DNA of 43,677 bases from Mycobacterium sp. (GTDB lineage: Bacteria; Actinomycetota; Actinomycetes; Mycobacteriales; Mycobacteriaceae), in contig JAOPUT010000317.1 in assembly GCA_025963385.1 (NCBI GenBank), positions 1 through 43,677 on the forward strand, written 5' to 3'. Positions 37,137 to 43,677 of this stretch are shown in pieces (position 1 is the stretch's first letter; every line of letters begins with the position of its first letter). The position numbers and the translations under genes are program-made. The notes beneath the pieces were generated by a model. The model was not told the origin of the DNA. It did not search any database and saw only the letters and a list, made by a program, of their open reading frames with translations.

Positions 37137-38024
37137 CTACAGCGTGCCGATGCCGACCGACTCGTCCTGCGCGAAGCCCCAGTCCAACAGCCCGGTCGCC
37201 TGGTCCCAATAGGTGGGCCCACCCTCGACGACGAGCCCGTACATCATGGCCACGACCAGTCGCCGACCGTCGCGCTGAGCGGCACCGACGAATGTCTTGC
37301 GCGCCGGGTCGGTGAAGCCGGTCTTGCCGCCGAGCATGCCCGGATAGCGGCCGAGCATCTCGTCCTGGTTGATCAGCGTCACCGGGGCGGGATCACCGGG
37401 GAACGACGCGGTGGGCGATGACGTGATGGCGGTGAACACAGGGTTCGCCAGAGCGGCGCGGAAGATGACGGCGAGGTCGTGCGGCGTGGTGTAGCCGTCG
37501 ATGCCGGGCCCGTCGAGCCCCGATGGCGATCCGGCCCTGGTGCCCGTCGCACCGAGCGCGGCGGCCTTGGCGTTCATCTTGGCCACGGCGACGCCGGTGC
37601 CGCCGAGCATGTGGGCCAGCGTGTTGGCGGCGTCGTTGCCCGACACCAGCAGTAGGCCGTCGAGCAGCTCCTGGGTCGTGTAGGTGTGACCGGCCTTCAC
37701 GCCAGCGCAGTTGCACTCCGTCTTCGCGTCGGCCTCGTCGGCAACGACGGTGGCGTCCAGCGGCAGCTCGTCGAGGACCACCAGGGCGAGAAGGACCTTG
37801 ATGGTGCTCGCCGGTGGATGGGTGACGTACTGGTCGCGGCCCGCCAGGATCCGGCCGGAGTCGAGGTCTGCGACGATCCAGGCGGGCGCGGGGCCCGCGG
37901 GGATCTGCACCCCGCCGATCGGCGCCAGGTCAGAGTCCGCGGTCGCCACAGGGGTGTCGAACACCGGCGGGCCCGAGAGCAGCACCGCGATGGACACCGC
38001 GAAAGCAGCGACGAACCTGACCAT
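37137..38024 (-). CDS. D-alanyl-D-alanine carboxypeptidase (DacB-like), copy 2
   Basis: The 295-residue secreted enzyme parallels copy 1: signal peptide MVRFVAAFAVSIAVLL, ASTIK (SxxK), VSGNDAANTLAHML (SGN) and GKTGFTDPARKT (KTG). CNC replaces the CSC of copy 1. The ATG at 38024 lies 7 nt after a TAGGGT -10 hexamer on the minus strand. M. tuberculosis has one dacB2 here, so this is a duplication or an older second copy. It is divergent from asnO. Confidence 0.92.
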   Translation of the reverse strand: MVRFVAAFAVSIAVLLSGPPVFDTPVATADSDLAPIGGVQIPAGPAPAWIVADLDSGRILAGRDQYVTHPPASTIKVLLALVVLDELPLDATVVADEADAKTECNCAGVKAGHTYTTQELLDGLLLVSGNDAANTLAHMLGGTGVAVAKMNAKAAALGATGTRAGSPSGLDGPGIDGYTTPHDLAVIFRAALANPVFTAITSSPTASFPGDPAPVTLINQDEMLGRYPGMLGGKTGFTDPARKTFVGAAQRDGRRLVVAMMYGLVVEGGPTYWDQATGLLDWGFAQDESVGIGTL

Positions 38025-38031
38025 GGCTGGC

Positions 38032-38037
38032 ACCCTA
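38032..38037 (-). promoter_or_regulatory. -10 element (TAGGGT) for dacB copy 2, probably leaderless
   Basis: TAGGGT on the minus strand ends 7 nt before the ATG at 38024, with no ribosome site. Confidence 0.5.
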
Positions 38038-38100
38038 CTTGCCGGGTCCCGCGCCCGCCGCCCAGCCCGTGACCGCCCGAGTGGCGTGGACCACCCCATT

Positions 38101-38126
38101 GTTTGACGCGTCCGTAATGCGGCTAC
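38101..38126 (+). promoter_or_regulatory. Candidate SigF-like promoter of the NAGGN cluster
   Basis: GTTT (38101-38104) and GGCTAC (38121-38126) are 16 bp apart, close to the mycobacterial SigF pattern GTTT-N15-17-GGGTAT (4 of 6 in the second part). TTGACG (38103) with TACATA (38124) is an alternative sigma-A reading with a short spacer. SigF responds to osmotic and other stress in mycobacteria, which would suit an osmolyte cluster. The match is partial. Confidence 0.35.
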
Positions 38127-38212
38127 ATACCGCCAGACTGATCTTGTTCTGCGCGAACGAGAAATCGGCCGATCCGCGCACCCATGCCAAACCATCGAGG
38201 GAGTCGATCACC

Positions 38213-40024
38213 ATTTGTGGCATTGCCGGCGAAATAGCCCGAGGACGCCCCGCCGATCTCGCAGCCATCGGCGCCATGACCGACTGCATGGTGCCCCGCG
38301 GGCCCGACGGCGGCGGCGCCTGGTCCAGCGGCGGCGTGGCATTCGGCCACCGCAGGCTGGCCATCATCGACCTCTCCAGTACCGGGCACCAACCTATGCA
38401 CGACCCGGAACTCGGCCTCACCGTCGCGTTCAACGGATGCATCTACAACTACCCCGAGCTTCGCCAGCAGCTGTTGGGCCTCGGATACCACTTCTTCTCG
38501 CACAGCGACACCGAGGTCATCCTCAAGGGCTACCGCGAATGGGGCGAGCGGGTCGTCGACCACCTGAAGGGGATGTTCGCCTTCGCCGTCGCCGAGACCA
38601 CCACGGGACGCGTCGTGCTCGCGCGTGACCGGCTCGGCGTCAAGCCCCTGTACTGGAGCGACGTGAACGACGGCAACGGCACGGGCGGCCTGCGCTTCGC
38701 GTCCTCGCTCCCGGCGCTGGTCGCCGCGGGCGGGGTGGACACCGATCTCGACCCGGTCGCCCTCCATCACTACCTGAGCTTCCACTCCGTCGTGCCCGCG
38801 CCGCGGACGATCCTCAAGGGAGTCCGCAAGCTCGAGCCGGGCACCATCATGCGCATTGAGCCCGACGGCACCCGGACCACGCACACGTACTGGGAGCCGG
38901 TGTTCGAGCGTTCCGCAGAGCGCGCCGACTGGTCGGAGGCGGACTGGCAGGACGCGATCCTGAGCTCGCTCCGTACCGCCGTCGAGCGTCGCCTCGTCGC
39001 CGACGTACCCGTCGGCTGTCTGCTGTCGGGCGGGTTGGACTCCAGCCTCATCGTCGGCCTGCTCGCCGAGGCGGGGCAGCACGGACTTCAGACGTTCTCG
39101 ATCGGCTTCGAGGCGGCAGGCGGGGAGGAGGGCGACGAATTCAAGTACTCCGACGTCATCGCCAGGCACTACGGCACCGATCATCATCAGATCCGCATCG
39201 ACACCGCCCGCATGCTGCCCGCGCTGACCGACACCATCGGCGCCATGAGCGAACCGATGATGAGCCACGACTGCGTGGCGTTCTACCTGCTGTCCGAGGA
39301 GGTCAGCAAGCACGTGAAGGTGGTGCAGTCGGGGCAGGGCGCCGACGAGATCTTCGCCGGGTACCACTGGTACCCGCCGATGGCCGACGCCGCCGACGCC
39401 GATCCCGGTGATGCCCTCGCCCGCTACCGCAAGGCGTTCTTCGACCGTGACCACGCGGCGCTGAACCGGCTGCTCGCGCCGAAGTGGCGGCTCGACGAAG
39501 ACGTCGCAGGTGAATTCGTGCTCGAGCACTTCGCCCGTCCTGGTGCCGCCACCGCCACCGACCGCGCGCTGCGGCTGGACACCACGGTGATGCTCGTCGA
39601 CGACCCGGTGAAGCGCGTCGACAACATGACGATGGCGTGGGGCCTGGAGGGTCGCGTGCCGTTCCTGGATCACGAGCTCGTCGAGCTCGCCGCAACCTGC
39701 CCGCCGGAACTCAAGACCGCGTACGGCGGCAAGGGCGTGCTGAAGGAGGCGGCCAGAAAGGTCATCCCGCACGAGGTGATCGACCGGCCCAAGGGCTACT
39801 TCCCGGTGCCCGCACTCAAACATCTCGAGGGCCCGTACCTGGACCTCGTCAGGGACGCGCTGCACAGTTCCGCCGCCCGCGACCGCGGCCTGTTCGCACC
39901 GGAGGCGGTCGACGAACTGCTCGCCGAGCCCAACGGCAACCTGACTCCACTACGGGGAAACCCGTTGTGGCAGATCGGGTTACTGGAACTGTGGTTGGCC
40001 GACCACGTGGACGGGATTGGGTGA
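38213..40024 (+). CDS. asnO: AsnB-type amidotransferase of NAGGN synthesis
   Basis: The 603-residue asparagine-synthetase-like protein probably amidates N-acetylglutaminylglutamine to the osmolyte NAGGN, using glutamine. The class II glutaminase needs an N-terminal Cys (CGIAGEIARG); this Cys directly follows ATT at 38213, the apparent start codon, which has GAGGGAG about 10 nt upstream. The ATP-pyrophosphatase loop is SGGLDSS (about 271-277), and GQGADEIFAGYHWYPPM follows. An in-frame ATG at 38117 would add 32 residues before the Cys and need processing. ngg follows directly. Confidence 0.85.
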   Translation: MCGIAGEIARGRPADLAAIGAMTDCMVPRGPDGGGAWSSGGVAFGHRRLAIIDLSSTGHQPMHDPELGLTVAFNGCIYNYPELRQQLLGLGYHFFSHSDTEVILKGYREWGERVVDHLKGMFAFAVAETTTGRVVLARDRLGVKPLYWSDVNDGNGTGGLRFASSLPALVAAGGVDTDLDPVALHHYLSFHSVVPAPRTILKGVRKLEPGTIMRIEPDGTRTTHTYWEPVFERSAERADWSEADWQDAILSSLRTAVERRLVADVPVGCLLSGGLDSSLIVGLLAEAGQHGLQTFSIGFEAAGGEEGDEFKYSDVIARHYGTDHHQIRIDTARMLPALTDTIGAMSEPMMSHDCVAFYLLSEEVSKHVKVVQSGQGADEIFAGYHWYPPMADAADADPGDALARYRKAFFDRDHAALNRLLAPKWRLDEDVAGEFVLEHFARPGAATATDRALRLDTTVMLVDDPVKRVDNMTMAWGLEGRVPFLDHELVELAATCPPELKTAYGGKGVLKEAARKVIPHEVIDRPKGYFPVPALKHLEGPYLDLVRDALHSSAARDRGLFAPEAVDELLAEPNGNLTPLRGNPLWQIGLLELWLADHVDGIG

Positions 40025-40026
40025 CG

Positions 40027-41748
40027 ATGACGCACGACGCAGAGCGCGAGGCGCAGGCCGTCGGCGTCGTCCAGGATCTCGGCTGGGGACGGCTGGTCTT
40101 CGGCCAGACGTTCGACGACCCCGCCGAGTTCGGCACCGCACTGCGCGCCGAGGCCAGCGGGCGCCGGGACATCGGGATGTACCTCGACGCCGAGCACGTC
40201 TTCGTGGCTCTGCATCCGCAGGAGTTCTTCATCGACCCGAGCTTCACCTACCGGCTCGACCTGACGAAACCCCTTGACTACGAACCTGCCCCGGTGCCCG
40301 GCCTCTCCGTGCGGGCAGTGCAGTCCATCGAGGACTGCGCCGCGATCAACCAAATCTACCTGCAGTGCCGGATGGTGCCCGCCGACGTCGACCTGATGTG
40401 GGACAACAGCCAGGCGCAGGACCACATGATCTACTTGGTGGTCACCGACGACATCACGGGAGCGGTCGTCGGCACCGTCACCGGAATCGACCATGCCCAA
40501 CTGTTCGGCGACGATGAGAACGGCTCGAGCCTGTGGTGCCTCGCGGTCGATCCGACGCTGTCCCGGCCAGGCGTCGGCGGCCTGCTGGTGAGGTCGCTCA
40601 TCGAGGAGTTCATCCGGCGGGGGCGCTCGCAGATGGACCTCTCGGTGCTCCACGACAACCAGGGTGCGATCGCGCTCTACGAGCGGATGGGCTTCGTCCG
40701 GGTGCCGGTCCTCGGGATCAAGCGCAAGAACGCCATCAACGAAAAGCTGTTCGCCCCAGCCAAATCCGAAGAGGGCCTGTCGCAGCTCAACCCGTATGCC
40801 CGGATCATCGCCGACGAGGCGATCATGCGTGGTATCGCCGTCGAGGTGCTCGACGCCAAGGGCGGCTACCTCAAGCTGACCCACGGCGGCACCAGCATCG
40901 TGACCAGGGAGTCGCTGTCCGAGCTCACCAACGCCGTCGCCATGAGCCGATGCGATGACAAGCGCGTCGCGCGCAGGGTCGTCGCCGAGGCGGGCATCCG
41001 GGTGCCCAAGGGCCGCACGGCGAGCTTCTCCGCCGAGGACCACGAATTCCTCGCGCAGGTGGGATCCGTGGTGGTGAAGCCGGCCCGCGGCGAGCAGGGC
41101 GCAGGCATCACCGTCGGTGTGACGAAGTCCGAGGACCTCGACCGCGCCATCAAACTCGCCGCCGAGCACAGCCCCGACGTCCTGCTCGAAGAGCTCTGCG
41201 AGGGTGAGGATCTGCGCATCGTCGTGATCAACGGCAAGGTGATCGCGGCGGCGCTGCGGCGTCCGCCCGAGGTGGTCGGCAGCGGCGACCACACCATCCG
41301 CCACCTCCTCGAGGCGCAGAGTCGACGGCGCTCCGCCGCCACCCACGGCGAGTCCGTGATCCCCGTCGACGATCTCACCGTCGACACCGTGCGCGAGGCG
41401 GGCTGGGACTTGGACGACGTGCTGCCGCTGAACGAACGCCTGACCGTGCGGCGCACCGCGAACCTGCACACGGGAGGCACGATCCGCGACGTGACGGACG
41501 ACCTGAACCCCGTGCTGGCCAAGGTCGCCGTCGACGCCGCGGATGCGATCGGCATTCCTGTCACGGGCATCGATCTGATGGTGCCGTCCGTGGAAGGCGA
41601 GGAGTACGCGTTCATCGAGGCCAACGAGCGGCCGGGTCTGGCCAATCACGAGCCACGGCCGACCGCGCAGGCCTTCGTCGACTTTCTCTTCCCCCGCACT
41701 GCGGCAACGCCCTGGGCGTGGCAGCCCGATCCCGTGCAGCAGGACTGA
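40027..41748 (+). CDS. ngg: N-acetylglutaminylglutamine synthetase (GNAT-ATP-grasp)
   Basis: The 573-residue two-domain enzyme joins an acetyltransferase (about 94-245, with CLAVDPTLSRPGVGGLLVRS as acetyl-CoA loop) to an ATP-grasp ligase (about 300-565: VVKPARGEQGAGITVG near 348, IEANERPGL near 530). In Sinorhizobium and Pseudomonas, Ngg makes N-acetylglutaminylglutamine, which AsnO then amidates. The start is ATG 40027; GTG 40021, two codons upstream, would overlap the asnO stop as GTGA. Either way the two are translationally linked. The gene pair and the following peptidase match the known NAGGN set. Confidence 0.88.
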   Translation: MTHDAEREAQAVGVVQDLGWGRLVFGQTFDDPAEFGTALRAEASGRRDIGMYLDAEHVFVALHPQEFFIDPSFTYRLDLTKPLDYEPAPVPGLSVRAVQSIEDCAAINQIYLQCRMVPADVDLMWDNSQAQDHMIYLVVTDDITGAVVGTVTGIDHAQLFGDDENGSSLWCLAVDPTLSRPGVGGLLVRSLIEEFIRRGRSQMDLSVLHDNQGAIALYERMGFVRVPVLGIKRKNAINEKLFAPAKSEEGLSQLNPYARIIADEAIMRGIAVEVLDAKGGYLKLTHGGTSIVTRESLSELTNAVAMSRCDDKRVARRVVAEAGIRVPKGRTASFSAEDHEFLAQVGSVVVKPARGEQGAGITVGVTKSEDLDRAIKLAAEHSPDVLLEELCEGEDLRIVVINGKVIAAALRRPPEVVGSGDHTIRHLLEAQSRRRSAATHGESVIPVDDLTVDTVREAGWDLDDVLPLNERLTVRRTANLHTGGTIRDVTDDLNPVLAKVAVDAADAIGIPVTGIDLMVPSVEGEEYAFIEANERPGLANHEPRPTAQAFVDFLFPRTAATPWAWQPDPVQQD

Positions 41749-41755
41749 GCTTCGC

Positions 41756-41761
41756 TAGGCT
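41756..41761 (+). promoter_or_regulatory. -10 element (TAGGCT) for the M42 peptidase gene
   Basis: TAGGCT would start a transcript near 41768, leaving about 25 nt with a GAAAGG ribosome site (41782-41787) before the TTG start. It suggests extra transcription of the peptidase apart from asnO-ngg. Confidence 0.4.
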
Positions 41762-41792
41762 CCCGTCGACGACCTAGATCTGAAAGGCAACC

Positions 41793-43049
41793 TTGACTGA
41801 CCTCGCGACCACCCCCACCGCCGCCGCCCGGATGACCGGGGACGACCGCAGCTGGATGGTGGACACGCTGCTCGCCCTACTGCAGACGCCGAGCCCCTCC
41901 GGACGGACGGACGCGGTGATGCAGTTGATCGGCGGCATCCTCGACGACATGGGCGTGCCCTTCACGTTGACGCGCCGCGGGGCGTTGACCGCCGAGCTGC
42001 CCGGAAAGTCGTCCACGACCGACCGAGCCATCGTCGTGCACGCGGACACGATCGGCTGCATGGTCCGTGAGCTCAAGGAGAACGGTCGGCTCGAGCTGAT
42101 CCCGGTGGGCACGTTCTCGGCGCGCTTCGCCGCGGGTGCGCGGGTGCGCATCTTCACCGATGACAGCGACGAGTTCATCACCGGAACGGTCATGCCGCTC
42201 AAGGCATCCGGGCACGCCTTCGGCGACGAGATCGACACGCAGCCCACGGATTGGGACCACGTCGAGGTCCGCGTCGACCGCAACGTGTCCACCCGCGAGG
42301 ACCTCGTCGCGCTCGGCCTCAACGTGGGTGACTTCGTGGCGTTCATCACCAGCCCGGAACTGACCGAGGACGGTTTCATCGTCTCGCGTCACCTCGACGG
42401 CAAGGCGGGTGTCGCCGTCGCCCTCGCGCTGGCCAAGAACGTGATGGAGAACAAGGTCGTGCTGCCGCACCGCACGACGATCATGGTGACCATCACCGAG
42501 GAGGTCGGCCACGGCGCGAGCAGCGGGTTGCCGCCGGACGTCGCCGAGCTGATCTCCGTCGACAACGCCGTGTGTGCACCCGGCCAGCACTCGCTCGAGC
42601 ACGGCGTCACCATCCCGATGGCCGACATGCACGGACCCTTCGACTACCACCTGACCCGAAAGCTGTTGCGCCTGGCCAAGGAACAGGGCATCGCGCACGC
42701 CCGCGACATCTTCCGGTTCTATCGTTCCGACGCGGCGGCGGCGATCGAGGCGGGCGCCAACACGCGGGCCGCGCTCGTCGCCTTCGGGCTCGACGGCAGC
42801 CACGGGTGGGAGCGCAGCCACCTCGATTCGCTCGAGGCGTGCTACCTGCTGCTGGAGGGCTGGCTGCGCACACCGCTGACGTTCGCGACCTGGGATGCCA
42901 AACCGTCCGGCAAGCTTCGCGACTTCCCGTCCTCGAAGCAGCCCGCGCCGAGCGAGCAGTGGGTGCCGCTGTCCCGCGGCGACTTCACCGAGCCGGGCGA
43001 CGTCTCACCGGGGGAGCACTGGCCGCCGTCGGAGGGTCCGCAGGCCTGA
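41793..43049 (+). CDS. M42-family peptidase of the osmoprotectant NAGGN system
   Basis: The 418-residue metallo-aminopeptidase-like protein has the M42 metal ligands in VVHADTIG, HLDGKAG, ITEEVGHGAS and ISVDNAV, plus SHGWERSH near the C-terminus. A peptidase of this subfamily accompanies asnO and ngg in several bacteria; degrading the dipeptide when osmotic stress ends is a reasonable but untested role. The start is TTG 41793 behind GAAAGG; ATG 41832 would shorten it by 13 residues. The C-terminal tail is Pro/Ser-rich. Confidence 0.85.
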   Translation: MTDLATTPTAAARMTGDDRSWMVDTLLALLQTPSPSGRTDAVMQLIGGILDDMGVPFTLTRRGALTAELPGKSSTTDRAIVVHADTIGCMVRELKENGRLELIPVGTFSARFAAGARVRIFTDDSDEFITGTVMPLKASGHAFGDEIDTQPTDWDHVEVRVDRNVSTREDLVALGLNVGDFVAFITSPELTEDGFIVSRHLDGKAGVAVALALAKNVMENKVVLPHRTTIMVTITEEVGHGASSGLPPDVAELISVDNAVCAPGQHSLEHGVTIPMADMHGPFDYHLTRKLLRLAKEQGIAHARDIFRFYRSDAAAAIEAGANTRAALVAFGLDGSHGWERSHLDSLEACYLLLEGWLRTPLTFATWDAKPSGKLRDFPSSKQPAPSEQWVPLSRGDFTEPGDVSPGEHWPPSEGPQA

Positions 43050-43079
43050 CGCCGTCGCAGGACGTGTTCAATCGATTCC

Positions 43080-43508
43080 ATGCTGAGTCTGGAAGAGATC
43101 TCTGACCGCCTCGAAATCCAACAGCTGCTGGTCGACTACTCGACGGCGATCGACACCCGCCGGTTCGACGATCTCGACCGGGTGTTCACTCCCGACGCCT
43201 ACATCGACTATCGCGCCATGGGCGGCATCGACGGCAATTTTCCCGACGTCAAGAAGTGGCTGTCGGAGGTGCTGCCGAACTTCCCCGCGTACTCGCATCT
43301 GATCGGCAACTTCGACGTTCGCGTGAACGGTGACGAGGCGTCGTCCCGGATCCTGTGCTTCAACCCGATGAAGCTCGGTGACGGTGCTGGCCCGGCAGGC
43401 CAGATCCTGTTCTGCGGGCTCTGGTACGACGACGAGTTCGTCCGCACCGCCGACGGCTGGCGGATGACGAGGCGCGTCGAGACGAAGTGCTTCGACCGGA
43501 TCGTCTGA
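43080..43508 (+). CDS. NTF2-like SnoaL-type protein (Rv2910c-like)
   Basis: The 142-residue cone-fold protein starts with EISDRLEIQQLLVDYSTAID, then FDDLDRVFTPDAYIDYRAMG, and ends with DGWRMTRRVETKCF. The family covers isomerases, dehydratases and ligand carriers; the function is unknown. The ATG at 43080 has no good ribosome site; TTCAAT (43067-43072) is a weak -10 candidate 7 nt before it. It matches Rv2910c, next to rpsP in M. tuberculosis. Confidence 0.85.
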   Translation: MLSLEEISDRLEIQQLLVDYSTAIDTRRFDDLDRVFTPDAYIDYRAMGGIDGNFPDVKKWLSEVLPNFPAYSHLIGNFDVRVNGDEASSRILCFNPMKLGDGAGPAGQILFCGLWYDDEFVRTADGWRMTRRVETKCFDRIV

Positions 43509-43520
43509 CCCCGTACCTCC

Positions 43521-43583
43521 CGCCGATGGTGGATTACCCCCACGTTCCAGGCGGAAAGGCGTGGGGGTAATCCACGTTCGGCG
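43521..43583. terminator. Large inverted repeat after the NTF2-like gene
   Basis: GTGGATTACCCCCACG (43529-43544) and CGTGGGGGTAATCCAC (43560-43575) are perfect reverse complements over 16 bp. Outer CGCCGA (43521-43526) and TCGGCG (43578-43583) extend the stem past a 2-nt mismatch. The 15-nt loop holds TTCC-AGGC-GGAA. It probably ends the upstream transcript. Confidence 0.65.
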
Positions 43584-43677
43584 CGGGGAAGCGCCGGCGA
43601 TTTCCGCCGATGGGGCGTGTTCTGGCACAATTGGCGGCTGTCTGACGGGCGACCCCGGTTCGAGGCGAGATCGTTCT
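43584..43677. other. Non-coding tail of the window
   Basis: These 94 bp hold no gene that I can see. CACAAT (about 43626-43631) could be a -10 for the next gene, expected from synteny to be rpsP just beyond the window. Confidence 0.3.

Noticed and set aside
38117..38212. ATG 38117 as the start of asnO
   Set aside because: It puts 32 atypical residues ahead of the catalytic Cys and may lie upstream of the transcription start. A cleaved propeptide, as in some amidotransferases, cannot be excluded, so this is only disfavoured.

Overview
The window is high-GC, gene-dense DNA from an actinobacterium, and the gene order points to a mycobacterium. The series thiL, ung, recG, lipN, dsbA/VKOR, pyc, rsmD, coaD, sepIVA, DUF177, rnc, mutM, smc, ftsY, amt, glnK, glnD, ffh follows the Rv2977c-Rv2910c stretch of M. 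tuberculosis. The long PDIM/phenolic glycolipid locus that separates coaD from sepIVA in the tubercle bacillus is absent, and two accessory blocks are present. This suggests a fast-growing, environmental (Mycolicibacterium-type) species. The species assignment is inference.

Layout. Positions 1-3936 hold an Lrp/AsnC-type fragment (minus), thiL, ung, rpmB (minus, zinc-binding form) and a fused FakA-like DAK2-domain gene. Positions 3998-6948 hold recG and an overlapping exported HNH nuclease gene. Positions 6968-9822 hold two tandem aldo-keto reductase genes on the minus strand and the divergent esterase gene lipN. Positions 9857-15869 hold a DsbA/VKOR disulfide-forming pair, pyruvate carboxylase, rsmD and coaD. 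Positions 16100-23510 hold sepIVA, DUF177, rnc, mutM, an OsmC-like gene, acylphosphatase and smc. Positions 23620-32168 hold ftsY, the nitrogen operon amt-glnK-glnD behind GlnR-type boxes, ffh and an amidohydrolase. Accessory block 1 (32277-36117) is a TetR regulator, an APC amino-acid permease and a YtcJ-type amidohydrolase. Positions 36120-38024 hold two tandem D,D-carboxypeptidase genes on the minus strand. Accessory block 2 (38213-43049) is the three-gene set for the osmoprotectant N-acetylglutaminylglutamine amide (NAGGN): asnO-type amidotransferase, ngg synthetase and an M42 peptidase. An NTF2-like gene and a large hairpin end the window, probably just before rpsP.

How the genes work together. 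Several adjacent pairs share a pathway. DsbA and VKOR form and recycle disulfides. FtsY and Ffh make up the signal recognition pathway. Amt, GlnK and GlnD take up ammonium and sense nitrogen status. The permease and amidohydrolase probably import and cleave an amide or N-substituted substrate. AsnO, Ngg and the M42 peptidase handle a dipeptide compatible solute.

Notable sequence-level features are: about eleven genes with a TANNNT-like -10 hexamer 5-8 nt before the start codon, as expected for leaderless mRNAs; GTGA stop/start overlaps; probable non-standard starts (CTG for rsmD, ATT for asnO); a 29-bp tandem duplication that creates a ten-codon leader ORF fused by ATGA to recG; divergent start codons sharing one CATG; paired hairpins at the glnD start; and three long intergenic inverted repeats. 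No tRNA, rRNA, CRISPR, prophage or insertion sequence was seen. The most unusual signals here are in gene starts and junctions rather than in a wholly unknown gene cluster.
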